Assembly: GCA_948144175.1 (NCBI GenBank)
Contig: CANXME010002275.1
Coordinates: 1,616,001 to 1,680,000 of the forward strand
DNA length: 64,000 bases
Source: Closterium sp. NIES-65
Taxonomy: Eukaryota > Streptophyta > Zygnematophyceae > Desmidiales > Closteriaceae
Direction: 5' to 3'
Of this stretch, positions 53,233 through 64,000 are shown piece after piece. The position numbers and the translations under genes are program-made. The first letter of the stretch is position 1. Each line of letters begins with the position of its first letter. The notes beneath the pieces are model-generated. The model was not told the DNA's origin. It worked only from the letters and a program-made list of their open reading frames with translations, and did no database searches.

Positions 53233-55799
53233 TTGCCCGGCGCTGGAGCCGTGCTGCTGGAGCTGGAGGTACTACTGTTGCTGCTGGTCTTGGAGGTGCT
53301 CGTACTAGCGGTACTGGAGCTACTGGGACTGGGGGTCCTATTGGGGATGCTGGAGATAGTCCTACTGGAGTTGAAGCTGCTGGAGCTGCTGGAGCTGGAG
53401 CTGCTGGTGGTGATGCTGGCGCTGGTGCTTCTGAGGGTGCTGGAGTTGGCGCTGTTGGAGTTGGAGGTGCTGCTGGCGCTGGTGCTGCCGCTGGGGGTAC
53501 TGGTGCGGTCCCTACTGGTTCAGGAGGCGCTGCGCGGCCGAGGGCGTACTTCGTTCCACTCCTTGAGCAGGTTCTTGGTCTCCCGCCCTCTACTGGTCCT
53601 GCTCCTCCCTTAGAGTGTCCACATCCTGTCCAGTCGCGGTCACAGCTACGACCAGCCTCCCCCCTACCTGCTCCTTCTCCCTACACTGGTCCTACTAGAG
53701 GTCTTGCTGAGCGTCGTGAGCGTGCGTCTCGTCCTGCGTCGCCTGTTCGTGCTGCTCGCACTAGTAGTCGTGCTCCGCGTCCACGTCCTCCTACGGTCCC
53801 AGGCACACACCAGATGGCATTGCGTCCTTCCACTGCTCCTCTGCGTGTCCCGTTGCCGTCTCCTCAAGAGTCCTCTCTTCCTGTTCTTGCTGACCCGGAG
53901 TCTGACTCTCTTCGTGCTACCAGTCCTACTGTCACGCGTCTCCTGGCCACTGTTGTCACTGACCCTTCCTTTGAGTCCACTGCTGCATCTGCCTTAGTTG
54001 CTGAGCTTGTCGACTTTGCTGCTCGCTGTCGTCTAGACTACGCTGCTAGTCTTGTTGCTGAGTCTGAGTCTGTCTGTCCTCCGTCCGTCGGGGGTGAGTG
54101 TGCTCTTAGCACGGACGTCCTTGAGGACAGGCAGGAGGAGTTCCAGTGTTTTGCTGCTGCTTTGCCTCATCTCGTGTCCACGCTGATTGCCCCTGAAGGA
54201 GACCCGGATGCACCAGACATCCCGACTCCTCGATTGTATGCTGAGGCGATCGAGGGTCCCTACTCCTCTCAGTGGCAGTCAGCCATGAACGCAGAGATGG
54301 CTTCCTGGAAGTCCACAAGCACCTACGTCGACGAGGTTCCCCCACCTGGGGCGAACATCGTCAGTGGCATGTGGATTTTCAGGGTGAAGCGGCTGCCGGG
54401 TTCTCCGCCTGTCTTCAAGGCGCGTTATATGGCTCGAGGCTTCAGTCAGCAGCAAGAAGTTGACTACTTTCAGACCTTCTCTCCCACCCCGAAGATGACC
54501 ACTCTTCGGGTGCTGCTGCACATAGCCGCTCAGCGCGACTACGAGCTTCACTCTCTTGACTTCAGCACAGCTTTCCTGCAGGGCAGCCTGCACGAGGAGA
54601 TCTGGCTGCGCCGCCCACCTGGCTTCACTAGGTCGTTTCCTCCTGGTACCCAGTAGAGCCTCCGGTGGCCAGTCTACGGTCTCCGCCAGGCGCCTCGTGA
54701 GTGGCACGGCACACTGAGGACTACACTTGCGGCTCCTGGCTTTGCTCCTTCTACTGCCGACCCGTCGCTGTTTCTGCGCACCGACACCTCTTTGCCGCCG
54801 TTCTACATCCCCGTGTACGTCGACGACTTGGTCTTTGCCACTGCTGTACCTGCTGGACTCGCCCACGTGAAGTCCGAGCTGCAGAAGAGACACACGTGCA
54901 CAGACCTGGGTGAACTGCGTAGCTACCTTGGCTTGCAGATCACCCAGGACAGAGCAATGCGCACCATTACCCTGACTCAGTCACACATGGTGCAGCAGGT
55001 CCTTCAGCGCTTCGACTTCACGTACTCCTCGCCTCAGGCCACTCCTCTGTCTACTCGCCACTCGCTCTGAGCTCTGCCTTCGGATGAGTCCGTAGAGCCG
55101 AGTGGGTCGTACTTAGAGCTTGTTGGCTGCCTCATGTACCTGATGACCTGCACACGACCTGACCTTGCATACCCTCTTAGCATCTTGGCACGCTATGTTG
55201 CTCCTGGGAGACACCGACCAGAGCACATGGCTGCAGCGAAGAGGGTGTTGCGCTACATGTGCAGTACGTCGGGCATGGGGCTAGTGCTTGGAGGGCGACG
55301 TCGAGTGGTCCTCACAGGTCACGCAGACGCTTCTTGGGCTGACGACCAGGCTACGCAGCGGTCGTCACAGGGTTACACCTTTAGCCTTGGCTCCGGCTCT
55401 GTTTCGTGGCGATCTACCCGCTCGTCTTCTGTTCTCGGCTCCAGCTGTGAGGCTGAGATCTACGCGGGGGCCATGGCTGCATAGGAGCTACGCTGGCTCA
55501 CCTACCTGCTGACTGACCTAGGAGAGCCGCCTCGTTCTCCTCCAGTTCTGTACGTAGACAACAAGGCCATGCTGGCCTCGTGTCGGGAGCACAGACTGGA
55601 GCACAGAATGAAGCACATTGCTCTTCGCTACTTCCTTGCTCGTGAGCTGCAGCAGCATGGTCAGTTGCGCCTTGCTTACATGGCCTCTCAGGCCAACATT
55701 GCTGATATCTTTACCAAGGCACTTCCGCCTTGTGATCATCAGCGCTTCTGTACGATGCTAGGTCTTGTGCCTACTTGGCCTCACTTGCTCACTTCTTGA
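53233..55799 (+). pseudogene. copia reverse transcriptase and RNase H
   Basis: The 501-codon frame 53151-54656 holds an Ala/Gly linker, then KSTSTYVDEVPPPGANIVSG, DYFQTFSPTPKMTTLRVLLH and DFSTAFLQGSLHEEIWLRRP. TAG replaces Trp at 54654-54656. The frame resumes with VYGLRQAPREWH and the catalytic VYVDDLVFAT (about 54814-54843), with a stop at 55068-55070. RNase H follows (SGMGLVLGGRRRVVLTGHAD, SSCEAEIYAGAMAA, TAG at 55482-55484) and ends IFTKALPPCDHQRF before 55799. Removing three single stops would leave one chain, so loss is recent. Confidence 0.9.
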
Positions 55800-55996
55800 C
55801 CTTGCTTGTACTGTGATCTTTCTATACCTGCACTTGCTTGTTTACCTTTATATATGATCTTGCATGTGAACTGGCCTTGTGGCCTTGCTCTTGTGCTCGG
55901 AATGTGTGGTGACGTTGTGATCCACCCTGAGCTTGCTTTGCTTTGCTTGACCGGTCTTGTGACCTCTTGTTCTCCCCCATTATGCCTATGGGGGTG

Positions 55997-56121
55997 TGTC
56001 AGGCATATATGCTATAGTCTGTGTAGGCTGTAGTGGGGTAGACAATATGGGGTACAACATTTCTAGGTTTTCCTTCTTGTACTCACCTCTTTCCTAGTTC
56101 ATCCATTCCTCAATTCTCACA
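55997..56121 (+). repeat. 3' LTR of nested copia element (125 bp)
   Basis: It runs from TGTCAGGCATATATG to CAATTCTCACA and is followed by CAGCA. Confidence 0.94.
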
Positions 56122-56126
56122 CAGCA

Positions 56127-58004
56127 GTGTTGGCTCGAGAGGCCACGTAAGCAAGACGAAGCTGTCCACGTTGCTGCAACTCTCGAGCAAAGAAGTAACG
56201 CAGAGCGATGTGCTTCGTACTATGCTCTACTCTGTCCTCTTGACACAGGGCAATCATGGCCTTGTTGTTGACGTACAAGACTGGAGGAGAAATTGGCGGC
56301 TCGCCCAAGTCGGTCAACAGGTAGGTGAGCCAGCGTAATTCCTCTGCAGCCATGGCCCCTGCGTAGATCTCAGCCTCACAAGTGGAGCTCAGAACAGACG
56401 ACGAGCAGGTGGACCGCCACGAGACAGAGCTGGAGCCAAGGCTCAAGGTGTAACCCTGTGACAACCGCTGCGTAGCCAAGTCGTCAACCCAAGAAGCGTC
56501 TGCATCACCAGTGAGGACAACTCCAGCCCGTCCTCCAAGCACGAGTCCCATACCTGACGTACTACACAAGTAGCGCAACACCCTCTTTGCGGCCTCCTTG
56601 TGCTGTGGTCGGTGTCTGTGCAATGTAGCGTGCCAGGATGCTAAAAGGGTAAGCAAGGTCAGGTCTAGTGCAGGTCATCAGGCACATGAGGCAGCCCACA
56701 AGCTCTGGATACGGGCCACTCGGCTCTACGGACTCATCCGAAGGCACAGCCGAGAGTGAGTGACCGGTAGGCAGACGAGTGGCCTGTGGTGAGGAGTACT
56801 GGAAGTCGAAGCGCTGAAGGACCTGGTGCACCATGTGTGACTGAGTCAGGGTAATGGTGCACCGTGCACTGTCCGAGGTGATTTGCAAGCCAAGATAGCT
56901 GCGCAAATCTCCCAGGTCTGTGCACGTGTGTCTCTTCTGCAGCTCCGAATTCGCGTGGGCGAGTGCCTCAGTGTCAGCAGTAGCAAATACCAAGTCGTTG
57001 ACGTACACGAGGATGTAAAACGGCGGCAGCGAAGTGTCGGTGCACAGAAACAGTGAGGGGTCAGCATTCAAAGGAGCAAACCCATGAGCCACAAGCGTCG
57101 TCCTCAGTGTGTCGTGCCACTCGCGAGGCGCCTGGCGGAGACCGTAGACTGGCCACCGGAGGCTCCACTGGGTACCTGCAGGAAACGACCCAGTGAAGCC
57201 AGGTGGCCAGCACAGCCAAGAGAGTGAAGCTCGTAGTCACGTTGAGCGGCGACGTGCAGCAGCACCCGAAGAGTGGTCATCTTTGGGGTAGGGGAGAAGG
57301 TTTGGAAGAAGTCTTCTCCATGTCGCTGACAGAAGCCTCGTGCAAACGAGCCTTGAAGATCAGCGGAGAACCCGGCGGCTGCTTCACCCTGAAAATCCAC
57401 ATGCCATTGACGATGTTCGCCCCAGGTGGGGAAACCTCGTCGTTGTAGGTGCCTGTGGACATCCAGGATGCCATCTCTGCGTCCATGTCTGACTGCAAGT
57501 GAGAGGAATAGGGACCCTCTATCGCGTCTGCGTAAGAGCGCGGGGTCGGGATATCTTGTGCATCCGGGTCTCCCTCAGGTGCAATCAGCATGGACATGAG
57601 ATGAGGTACAGCTCAAAGACCTCCTCCCTATCCTCAACGACGTTCGTGCCAAGAGCAGACTCACCCCAAATGGACAGAGGACAGACAGACTCAGACTCAG
57701 CAACAAGACTAGCAGCGTAGTCGAGACGACAGCGAGCAGCAAAGTCGACAAGCTCAACAACTAAGGCAGACGCAGCTGTAGACTGAAAGGAAGGGTTAGT
57801 GACAACAGCGGTGAGCAGACGTGTGACAGTAGGGCTGGCAGCATGAAGTAAGTCAGACTCTGGGTCCGGACCGTCAGCAAGAGAGGACGCAGGAGGAGAA
57901 GGCAGAGGGACACGCGGTGGAACAGAGGAAGGACGAAGTGCCATCTGGTGCGTGTCGGAGAAAGGAGGAGGACGCTTACGGGGAACACGACGACCAGTAC
58001 GCAC
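56127..58004 (-). pseudogene. copia reverse transcriptase and RNase H (host of the nested element)
   Basis: Minus-strand pieces are: pre-RT linker 58004-57585 (STAASALVVELVDFAARCRL), RT start 57597-57277 (YADAIEGPYSSHLQSDMDAE, ANIVNGMWIFRVKQ), 57400-57104 (DFFQTFSPTPKMTTLRVLLH), then the catalytic YVNDLVFAT at 57015-56990, in which the first Asp of YVDD is Asn, and RNase H 56656-56127 (GLVLGGRAGVVLTGDADASW, SSTCEAEIYAG). It breaks at the nested insertion, and its last codons lie at 48945-49026 (LGLVPTWPHLLTS). Part of the QGSLHEEIWLRRP region is deleted near 57215. Confidence 0.88.
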
Positions 58005-58920
58005 AGCGCGGACAGGCGACGCAGGACGAGACGCAGGCTCACGATGCTCTATAAGACCTCATGGGTGCGCTGTGTAGGGAGCAGGAGCAGGCAGTGGGGA
58101 GGCTGGCTGTAATTGCGGCAAGGACTGGTCAGGCTGTGGACACAGTAAGGGAGGGGTAAGGCCAATAGAAGGCGGGAGACCAAGAACCTGCTGAAGAAGA
58201 GGAACGAAGTACTGTCGCGGCTGCACAGCGCCTCCAGAACCAGCACCAACAGCACGCCCCCAGGGCCAGCACCTCTTGCTCCAGGGTCTCCAGCTCCAAC
58301 GCCTGCAGCACTACCTGCTCCAGCAGCTCTAGTACCTCCAGCAGCTCCAGCTCCAGCGGCTCTAGCTCCAACTCCCGCATCACCTCCAGCTCCAGTACCT
58401 CCACTACGAGCACCTCCGGGACCAGAGGCTCCAGCACCTCCAGCAGCTCCAGCTCCAGCAGCACCTCTAGCTCCAGCAGCACCTCCAGCTCCAGCAGCTC
58501 CAGCAGCACCTCCAGCTCCAGCAGCTCCAGTACCCGTAGCACCTCCAACTCCAGGGCCTCTAGCGGCAGGCCCCTCAGCTCCAGCAGCACCACTCCGGAG
58601 GCTCCAGCGCCGAGCAACTCACGTAGCTGCAGTGGAGAGAGGGGCTCCCGCCGAGACAAGACACCCGTAGGACCTCCAGGCTCAGCACGCTCGGGCTCGG
58701 CACCCCCAGGCTCAGCACCCTCAGGCTGAGCACTCTCAGGCTCAGCACCCCCAAGCTCCGCACGCTCAGGCTCAGCACCCCCAGGCTCCGCACGCTCAGG
58801 CTCAGCACCCCCAGGCTCCGTACCCTTAGACTCAGCAACCCCAGGCTCAGCACGCTCAAGCTCACACCCCCAGGCTCCGCCCACTCAAGTCCAGCACCCC
58901 CAGGCCCCGCACCTGCAGGC
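58005..58920 (-). repeat. Integrase-RT linker with pentapeptide and Leu/Glu repeats
   Basis: AEPERAEPGG units encoded by 15-30-bp repeats run about 58690-58880. CTCCAGCAGCTCCAGCTCCA repeats run 58260-58600. It matches the linker position in the other copia elements. Confidence 0.7.
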
Positions 58921-59990
58921 TCAGCACCCCCATACGCAGTACCCCGAGCAGCACCAGAATCGACAGCTACCTCGACAAGCTCGACAGGGTCTACCTGGGA
59001 CACACCTGAGGGAGCAGGACCCTGAGGGGGGAGGGGGTCTACAAGAGGAGGACCTGGTGCAAGGAAGAGAGGCGAGGGAGGTTGAGGGGCAGTGCGGTAG
59101 GGGAAGAGATGGTAAAGGGAACCGACTCGTCAAACGTGACGTCCCGAGAGGGCAGGACACGGCGCGAGGTGGGGTGGTAAAATTGCTAGCCAGGCGTGTC
59201 AGGGGGAAAGCCAAGGAAGACACAGGGAACGGCGCAGGAGGAGAGCTTGTCCGCGGAAGTATCGCGGACAAAAGCACGACATCCCCAGACCCAGAACATT
59301 GATGCATCGCCAACCTCTCCCGTCCAACGCGGTGTCGGCGAGGTCTCCGGCAAGGAGACACGGGGCCAGAGGTTGAGCTGATGTGCAGCGTAGCGGGCTG
59401 CAAACGACCACAGAAAATGGGGGGCAGCCGCATGGATCATGGAGGTACGATCGACCTCCATGACTTAGCCAATGCGGCGCTCAACAACCCCATTCTGATG
59501 CAAAGAGGCCGGAAGTGTGAACGTCTAGCGAATGCCCTCCCCACGACAAAAGTCCCCCAAGATGTCGGAGGAAAATTCACCACCTCTGTCAAAGTGCAGA
59601 CGCAGGACGAGAAGGTTCGTCGAACCGCTCCCGGAGCTGGAGACGAACAGCGAGTGTCCAAGAGATCAAAACATCAGGGACCTCCCCTTGCGGCGCAAGG
59701 GGAAGACCGTGGTGCAACGCGTGTAGTCGTCGACAACCAGCAGAAAGTACCGCTCGTGGCCCTGTCCACGGACGCGGGCTGGGCCCCACACGTCCAGGTG
59801 GAGAGTCTGCAGGGGAGCAGTCGTCAGGGGGAACGAGGAGGAGTGAGGAGCGGGACGCTGCCGCCCCTCGACACAGGGAAGGCAGGGAGGGGCAGGCGAG
59901 GGTGGGAGGGGAGGCAGAGACCTGGGAAGGCCAGAGACAAGGAGACGGGAGTGCATGCCACGGAGGCGTGCAACGGAGGGGTGACCTAGG
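58921..59990 (-). pseudogene. copia integrase (frameshifted)
   Basis: CLPCVEGRQRPAPHSSSF, LHLDVWGPARVRGQGHERYF and VVDDYTRCTTVFPLRRKG lie at 59956-59666. The middle part at 59661-59437 is frameshifted around the second Asp. MEVDRTSMIHAAAPHFLWSF and VPCVFLGFPPDTPG are at 59461-59186. The last part continues to 58990 through a stop where TGG is expected. Confidence 0.85.
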
Positions 59991-61259
59991 TGGTGGTGCC
60001 AGAGGAGCGTCTGGTGCGACAGGGCGCGACATGAGCAGGGGGCCGCTAGCTGACCTGATGCAGACGCAGACGCAGCTACCTGAGGAGGCGCAGTAGTCAG
60101 TGTGTATAGACTCGACCCAGGCCGACGGGTGAACGTGGCCTGGTGCCTGCCAGTCCGGGAGCCGGCGTGAAGGTATCAACCCACTGATCCTGAAGGACGG
60201 CGTTGCTCACCAAGTTTGTAGAGAATGAGGGGAGGTGGAGACCTGAGAGTAAGCCAAACAGAACCGCCGGACAAGGCAGAAATGTGGAGGAACGTGCAAG
60301 GTCTGGGCCCCTAGAGGGGTCAGCCAGAGAGACAGCAACAGGTGCAGAGAGCGGTGTGACTTTAGTTCTGTCGCGAAAGGCTGAAGCATCTGAGTCAAGC
60401 GTGAAGGTGTGCAAGGCTGCAGCAGACGCGGTACGAGATATAGCAGACTCACCAGCACCTAGAGCAGCAGACTCACTAGCACCTAGAGAAGCATCCTCTA
60501 TACCTGGGTCTGGCGGCATACACAGGTAACAGTCACCCTCAGCACTAACAGTCAAGGCATACATGGCAGAAAGGATAGCATCATAATGAAGAGCAAAGAT
60601 GTCTACACCCTGCCTAAGCAGCTCTGCCCAGCGGGGGAGCTCAGCCGTGTCGGGAAACTCTGTGCGGAAGGCGACGGTAAGATGAGAGAGGCAGCAGTAC
60701 TGGGTGTGGAGCTTCTCGCATGTCTGACCAGTGCGGTCACCTGTACAAATGACATACGGGCAGGGACTACTACCCCCAGCCGCCCCACACTGAGCAAACC
60801 ACTCACATATCTCCTAGGGCGAAAGCTGACGCTGCTGCTGCTGCCTCTGACCACCGCCAAGGCCTCCCCTCTGAATGGTACCACCCCGGCCGCCACCACT
60901 GCCACCACCTCCACTCCCAGTGCCGCCACCAATGCCGCCGCCACTGCCGCCACTACCGCCACCACCGCCGCCACCTACACCTCCACCCCCATCACCACTC
61001 CCTCCGCCACCGCCACCCCCTCCACCGCCCCCACCACCGCCTCCACCTCTGCCGCCCCCACCGCCCCTACCTCCCCTGCCCCTGCCGCTGCGGCGCCTCC
61101 CACTAGGGGCAGACGCAACTCCTACCTCCTCAGCACGAAGGTAGTCAACAGCCGCAGCAGAGGCGACTGAGGGGAGAAGGGGGGAGGGCGAACACCCCTC
61201 AAAGAAGGGAGTGCGAGGAGTGCCACGAGAAGCGCCTACAGCGACTATGCTAGTCTCAG
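59991..61259 (-). pseudogene. copia protease, Cys/His motif and Gly-rich gag tail
   Basis: LHTFTLDSDASAFRDRT at about 60410-60360 has DSDAS in place of DSGAS, which would disable the protease. The Cys/His motif C-x13-C-x3-H-x4-C is present near 60770-60690 (starting CPYVICTGDRTGQTC), with all four ligands kept although most other residues changed. The region 60870-61090 is the Gly-rich gag tail, here as CCACCGCC repeats on the plus strand. Confidence 0.8.
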
Positions 61260-61857
61260 CTACAAGGAGGTGCTTCTCGGCAGGTCAACAGTGAGGTTGG
61301 TGGGGTCAATGGCGAGAAGGAGGTCCTTGGCAGCGCTAAGAGATTCAGGGAGGCGGGTGACTATGAAGTGGAGAGTGATGTACATGGGAGGAGGGTTCTT
61401 CGTGAGAAACTCGGCGGGAAGCGCAACACGGTAGCGAGTGTCACTAGTGCGAAGGTGAGTGACGAGGTCGACTACTGTGGCAAAGGCGGACAGCTCTGGG
61501 TACAGGTAAGGCAGGAGAAGGCGGCCTAAGGCAGCAATGGCCGAGGAGGAGTAACGATCGACTACATCGTCGTACAGTGCTTTTGCAGTCTTGTGCTGTC
61601 CGAAGTGAGCACGTTTGGCTAACGGCAGGTGGTTGCAAACGGCTAGGCGAGCAGCAGCGTCACGAGTAAGCCACTGGGAGCAAGCTACACTGTCAGCTGT
61701 GGTGGCAGGGGTGGGAGAGGCGCCGGACATGAGGTCAAACAGTGAAACACCGTCCTTGGAATCGCTCAGTAAGTACAGCTGAAAGTCGTCGAGCCCAGCG
61801 TCGAACCCTGTCGGGCGGCCTTCCGGATCAAAGGAGAGAACACTGAGCATGGCCATG
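61260..61857 (-). pseudogene. copia gag, N-terminal 199 codons
   Basis: The likely start is the ATG at 61855-61857 (MAMLSVLSFDPEGRPTGFDA), in frame with a longer open frame that extends into the leader repeats. FQLYLLSDSKDGVSLFDLMS, SQWLTRDAAARLAVCNHL, HLRTSDTRYRVALPAE and MYITLHFIVTRLPES follow the family pattern. It ends at a stop after DLPRSTSL, where relatives have LLEQRLL. Confidence 0.82.
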
Positions 61858-62842
61858 GCGGGCAGAGTAGGCGGGCGCGCTAGTAGCAGAGTAGCACGCA
61901 GGCAGGGCAAAGCAGGGCGGCAGCTAGCAGGGCAGGGCGGCGCGGTGGCGAGTGGAGCGCAGGTAAGGCAAGGTGCGTGGAGGCGAGCGGCGCAATGCAG
62001 AACGCACGGCGGCGGGCGGCGCTCTGACAGGGCAGGGCACATTGCGGCGGGCGGCGCGAAGGCAGAACAAGGCGCGCGGCGGCGGGCAACACGCGAGCAA
62101 GGCAGGGCGCGCGGGCAGGGCAGAGCGTGCTGCGGTGGGCAGCGCGCGGGCAGCACAAGGCGCACGGCGGCGGCGGGTGGCGAGCAGCGCGCGGGTAGGG
62201 CAGGGCGCGCCGCGGCAGGCGGTGGGCGGGCAGGGCAGACGCGCTGCGGCGGGCAACGAGTGGGCAGCACAGGGCGCGCGGCGACGGGCGGCACGCGGGC
62301 AGGGCAGACCGTGCGGCGACGGGCGGTGCGCGGGCAGCACAGGGCGCGCGGCGGCTGGCAGCGCGCGGGCAGGGCAGGGCGCACTGCAGCGGGCGGCACG
62401 CGGGCAAGGCAGGGCGCGCTGCAGTAGGTAGCGCGCGGGCAGCACAGGGCGCGCGGCGGAGGGCGGCGCGCGGGCAGGGCAGGGCGCGCTGCTGTGGGCG
62501 GTGCGCGGGTAGGGCAGGGCGCGCTGTAGCGGGCGGCACGCGGGCAAGGCAGGGCGCGTTGCGGCAGGCAGCGCACGGGCAGCACAGGGCGCGCAGCGAT
62601 GGGCGGCGCGTGGGTAGGGCAGGGTGCGCTGCTGTGGGCGGAGCGCGGGCAGGGCAGGGCGCGCTGCGGCGGGCGACGTGCGGGCAAGGCGGCACGGCGT
62701 GCGCGCGGGCAGGTCAGGGCAGGGCATGCGCAGGCAGCGCAACGCAGGGCAGGGCAAGGCAGCACGGCGCTAACACGGCGGCACGACGGGTGGAACAGCG
62801 CTACTCGGTGGGCCCTAAAAAAACGGTCCTAGGCTAGGACCT
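61858..62842 (-). repeat. GC-rich tandem-repeat leader
   Basis: Units of about 39 bp of the type GCGCGCGGGCAGGGCAGGGC run for nearly 900 bp. Frames are open on both strands (Cys/Pro/Ala-rich on the minus strand) but are repeat artefacts. Confidence 0.82.
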
Positions 62843-62854
62843 GCTCTGAAACCA

Positions 62855-62906
62855 TGTCAGAAGTACGAACGAGAATGTGTGAACTATCAGTAGGCAGGAG
62901 TACAAG
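62855..62906 (-). repeat. Truncated 5' LTR of the 48588-62906 element
   Basis: TGTCAGAAGTACGAACGAGA to GGAGTACAAG matches the first 50 bases of 48588-48719 and then breaks off. Confidence 0.85.
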
Positions 62907-64000
62907 GCTGATCCCTTGGATCCGCGCTGTTCGTCTCCAGCTCCGCGAGGGGTTCGAGACGGACCTTCCAGTCCTTCGTTTGCACTCTGACAGAGGTGGG
63001 GAGTTTTCCTCCGACCTCTTGCGGGCCTTTTGTCGTGCGGAGGGCATTCGCCAGACGTTCACGCTTCCGGCCTCTCCACAGCAGAATGGGGTTGCTGAGC
63101 GCCGCATTGGCTTAGTCATGGAGGTTGCTCGTACCTCCATGATCCATGCGGCTGCCCCCCATTTTCTGTGGTCATTTGGAGTCCTGTATGCTGCGCATCA
63201 GCTCAACCTCTGGCCCCGTGTCTCCTTGCCAGAGACCTCGCCCACACTCCGTTGGATGAGGGAGGTTGGCGATGCGTCGGTGTTCCGAGTCTGGGGATGT
63301 TTAGCCTTTGCCCGCGATACGTCCGCGGACAAGCTCTCCTCCCGCGCCATTCCCTGTGTCTTCCTTGGCTTTGTCCCTGACATGCTTGGCTGGCAGTTTT
63401 ACCACCCCACCTCGCGCCGTGTCCTGCCCTCTCAGGACGTCACATTTGACGAGTCGGTTCCTTTTTACCGTCTCTTCCCCTACCGCACTGCCCCTCTCCC
63501 TCCTCCGCCGCTCTTCCTAGCACCAGGTCCTCCTCTTGTAGACCCCCTCCCCCCTCAGGGTCCTGCTCCCTCAGGTGTGCCCCACGTAGACCCTGTCGAG
63601 CCTGTCGAGGTAGCTGTCGACTCTGGTGCTGCTAGAGGTGCTGCGTCTGTGGGTGCTGAGCCTGCGGGTGCGGGGCTTGGGGGTGCCGAGCTTGAGCGTG
63701 CGGAGCCTGGGGGTGCTGAGCCTGGGGGTGCTGAGTCTAAGGGTGCGGAGCTTGGGGGTGCTGAGCCTGCGGGTGCGGAGCCTAAGGGTGCTGAGCCTGA
63801 GCGTGTGGAGCCTGGAGGTGCTAAGCCTGGGGGTGCTGAGCCCGAGTGTGCTGAGCCTGGGGGCCCTTCGGGTGTCTTATTGCGGCCAGAGTCTCTCTCT
63901 CCACTGCAGCTGCGCGAGTGGTTTGCTTGGCGCTAGAGCCCCCGGAGTGGTGCGGCTGGAGCTGGAGCTGCTGGAGGTGCTGGAGCCGCTAGTCCCGGAG
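62907..64000 (+). pseudogene. copia integrase fragment with pentapeptide-repeat linker (runs off the window)
   Basis: The frame enters in mid-integrase at LIPWIRAVRLQLREGFETD. It has LHSDRGGEFSSDLLRAFCR with the second Asp, QQNGVAERRIGLVMEVAR with the catalytic Glu, and VPCVFLGFVPDMLGW-like sequence. From about 63640 a 15-bp repeat encodes GAEPG/GAESK/GAEPE pentapeptides up to about 63870, then REWFAWR and a stop at 63934-63936. The first catalytic Asp, protease and gag are missing on the left. It is closely related to the integrase at 58921-59990 but in opposite orientation. Confidence 0.88.

Larger units (their letters stand above)
49032..56121 (+). mobile_element. Nested copia element (125-bp LTRs), plus strand
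   Basis: LTRs at 49032-49156 and 55997-56121 differ at about 5 of 125 positions. The duplication CAGCA is at 49027-49031 and 56122-56126. Primer site TGGTATAAGAGC (49157-49168) and purine tract TATGGGGGTG (about 55987-55996) are in place. Gene order is gag, protease, integrase, linker, RT, RNase H. It is the best-preserved copia copy here, broken by single-base stops and two homopolymer frameshifts. Same family as 9484-17013. Confidence 0.95.
48588..62906 (-). mobile_element. copia element (132-bp LTR) carrying a nested copia element
   Basis: The 3' LTR lies at 48588-48719 (TGTCAGAAGC to GTTTGACA), followed by a purine-tract complement ACCCCCATA. RNase H is interrupted by the nested element 49032-56121 (duplication CAGCA) and resumes at 56127. 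RT, linker, integrase, protease and gag follow to 61857, then a repeat leader, and a primer site at 62843-62854 (minus strand TGGTTTCAGAGC). The 5' LTR starts at 62855 but only about 51 bases remain before an unrelated junction near 62906. There are many stops and frameshifts. Confidence 0.9.

Noticed and set aside
61260..62765. 501-codon frame with Cys/Pro/Ala-rich N-terminal half
   Set aside because: Only the part after the ATG at 61855-61857 resembles Gag. The upstream part is translated leader repeat.

Overview
The window is nuclear DNA of a green-lineage eukaryote. The evidence is a spliced leucine-rich-repeat receptor kinase of the plant LRR-VIII-1 type, chromodomain Ty3/gypsy and Ty1/copia retrotransposons primed by initiator tRNA-Met (TGGTATCAGAGC-like sites), and plant-type MITEs. 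The high GC content, the abundance of minisatellites and the very short copia LTRs suggest a streptophyte alga (Closterium-like) or an early-diverging plant. That placement is a guess.

Layout. Positions 1-21225 are a nest of retroelements. A decayed plus-strand copia-like element (1-3951, continuing 18722-21225) was split by a minus-strand chromodomain gypsy element (3952-18716, 499-bp LTRs, target duplication AGGCA). The gypsy element was itself hit by a minus-strand copia element (9484-17013, 125-bp LTRs, duplication GCTTT, which splits the gypsy zinc knuckle), by a 347-bp terminal-repeat retrotransposon in miniature (18260-18606, duplication GCCCA), and by a partial element at 7610. The 3' LTR of the outer element carries a solo LTR (19545-19675) and a coding-free LTR element (19768-21048). 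A Harbinger-type MITE follows at 22006-22185.

Positions 22939-39781 hold the only apparently intact host gene, a receptor kinase on the plus strand. I resolve 21 exons whose phases all agree and which sum to 953 codons plus a stop. About 14 kb of its 16.8 kb is intron, mostly minisatellite. In at least eight introns the array starts at the 5' splice site, and every unit carries a copy of the exon end and the donor. This is the most unusual signal in the window. A hAT-type MITE with an 8-bp target duplication lies inside one array, and a frameshifted duplicate of an exon lies in another intron.

Positions 39982-48553 are a decayed pogo/CENP-B-like DNA transposon split by a minus-strand copia element (about 42311-47721), which carries a coding-free LTR element (42921-44576, 228-bp LTRs, duplication GTCGG). 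Positions 48588-62906 are a minus-strand copia element carrying a nested plus-strand copia element of the 125-bp-LTR family (49032-56121, duplication CAGCA). From about 62907 to the end is a plus-strand copia integrase fragment joined head to head to the truncated LTR of its neighbour.

The transposon genes all carry stops or frameshifts, so the kinase is the only gene here likely to make a working product. The autonomous copia elements share a layout: 125-150-bp LTR, GC-rich tandem-repeat leader, gag with a glycine-rich tail and an unusual Cys/His motif, protease, integrase, a pentapeptide-repeat linker, reverse transcriptase and RNase H. The coding-free elements keep only the LTRs, primer site and GC-rich leader, so they could have moved in trans using proteins from such relatives.
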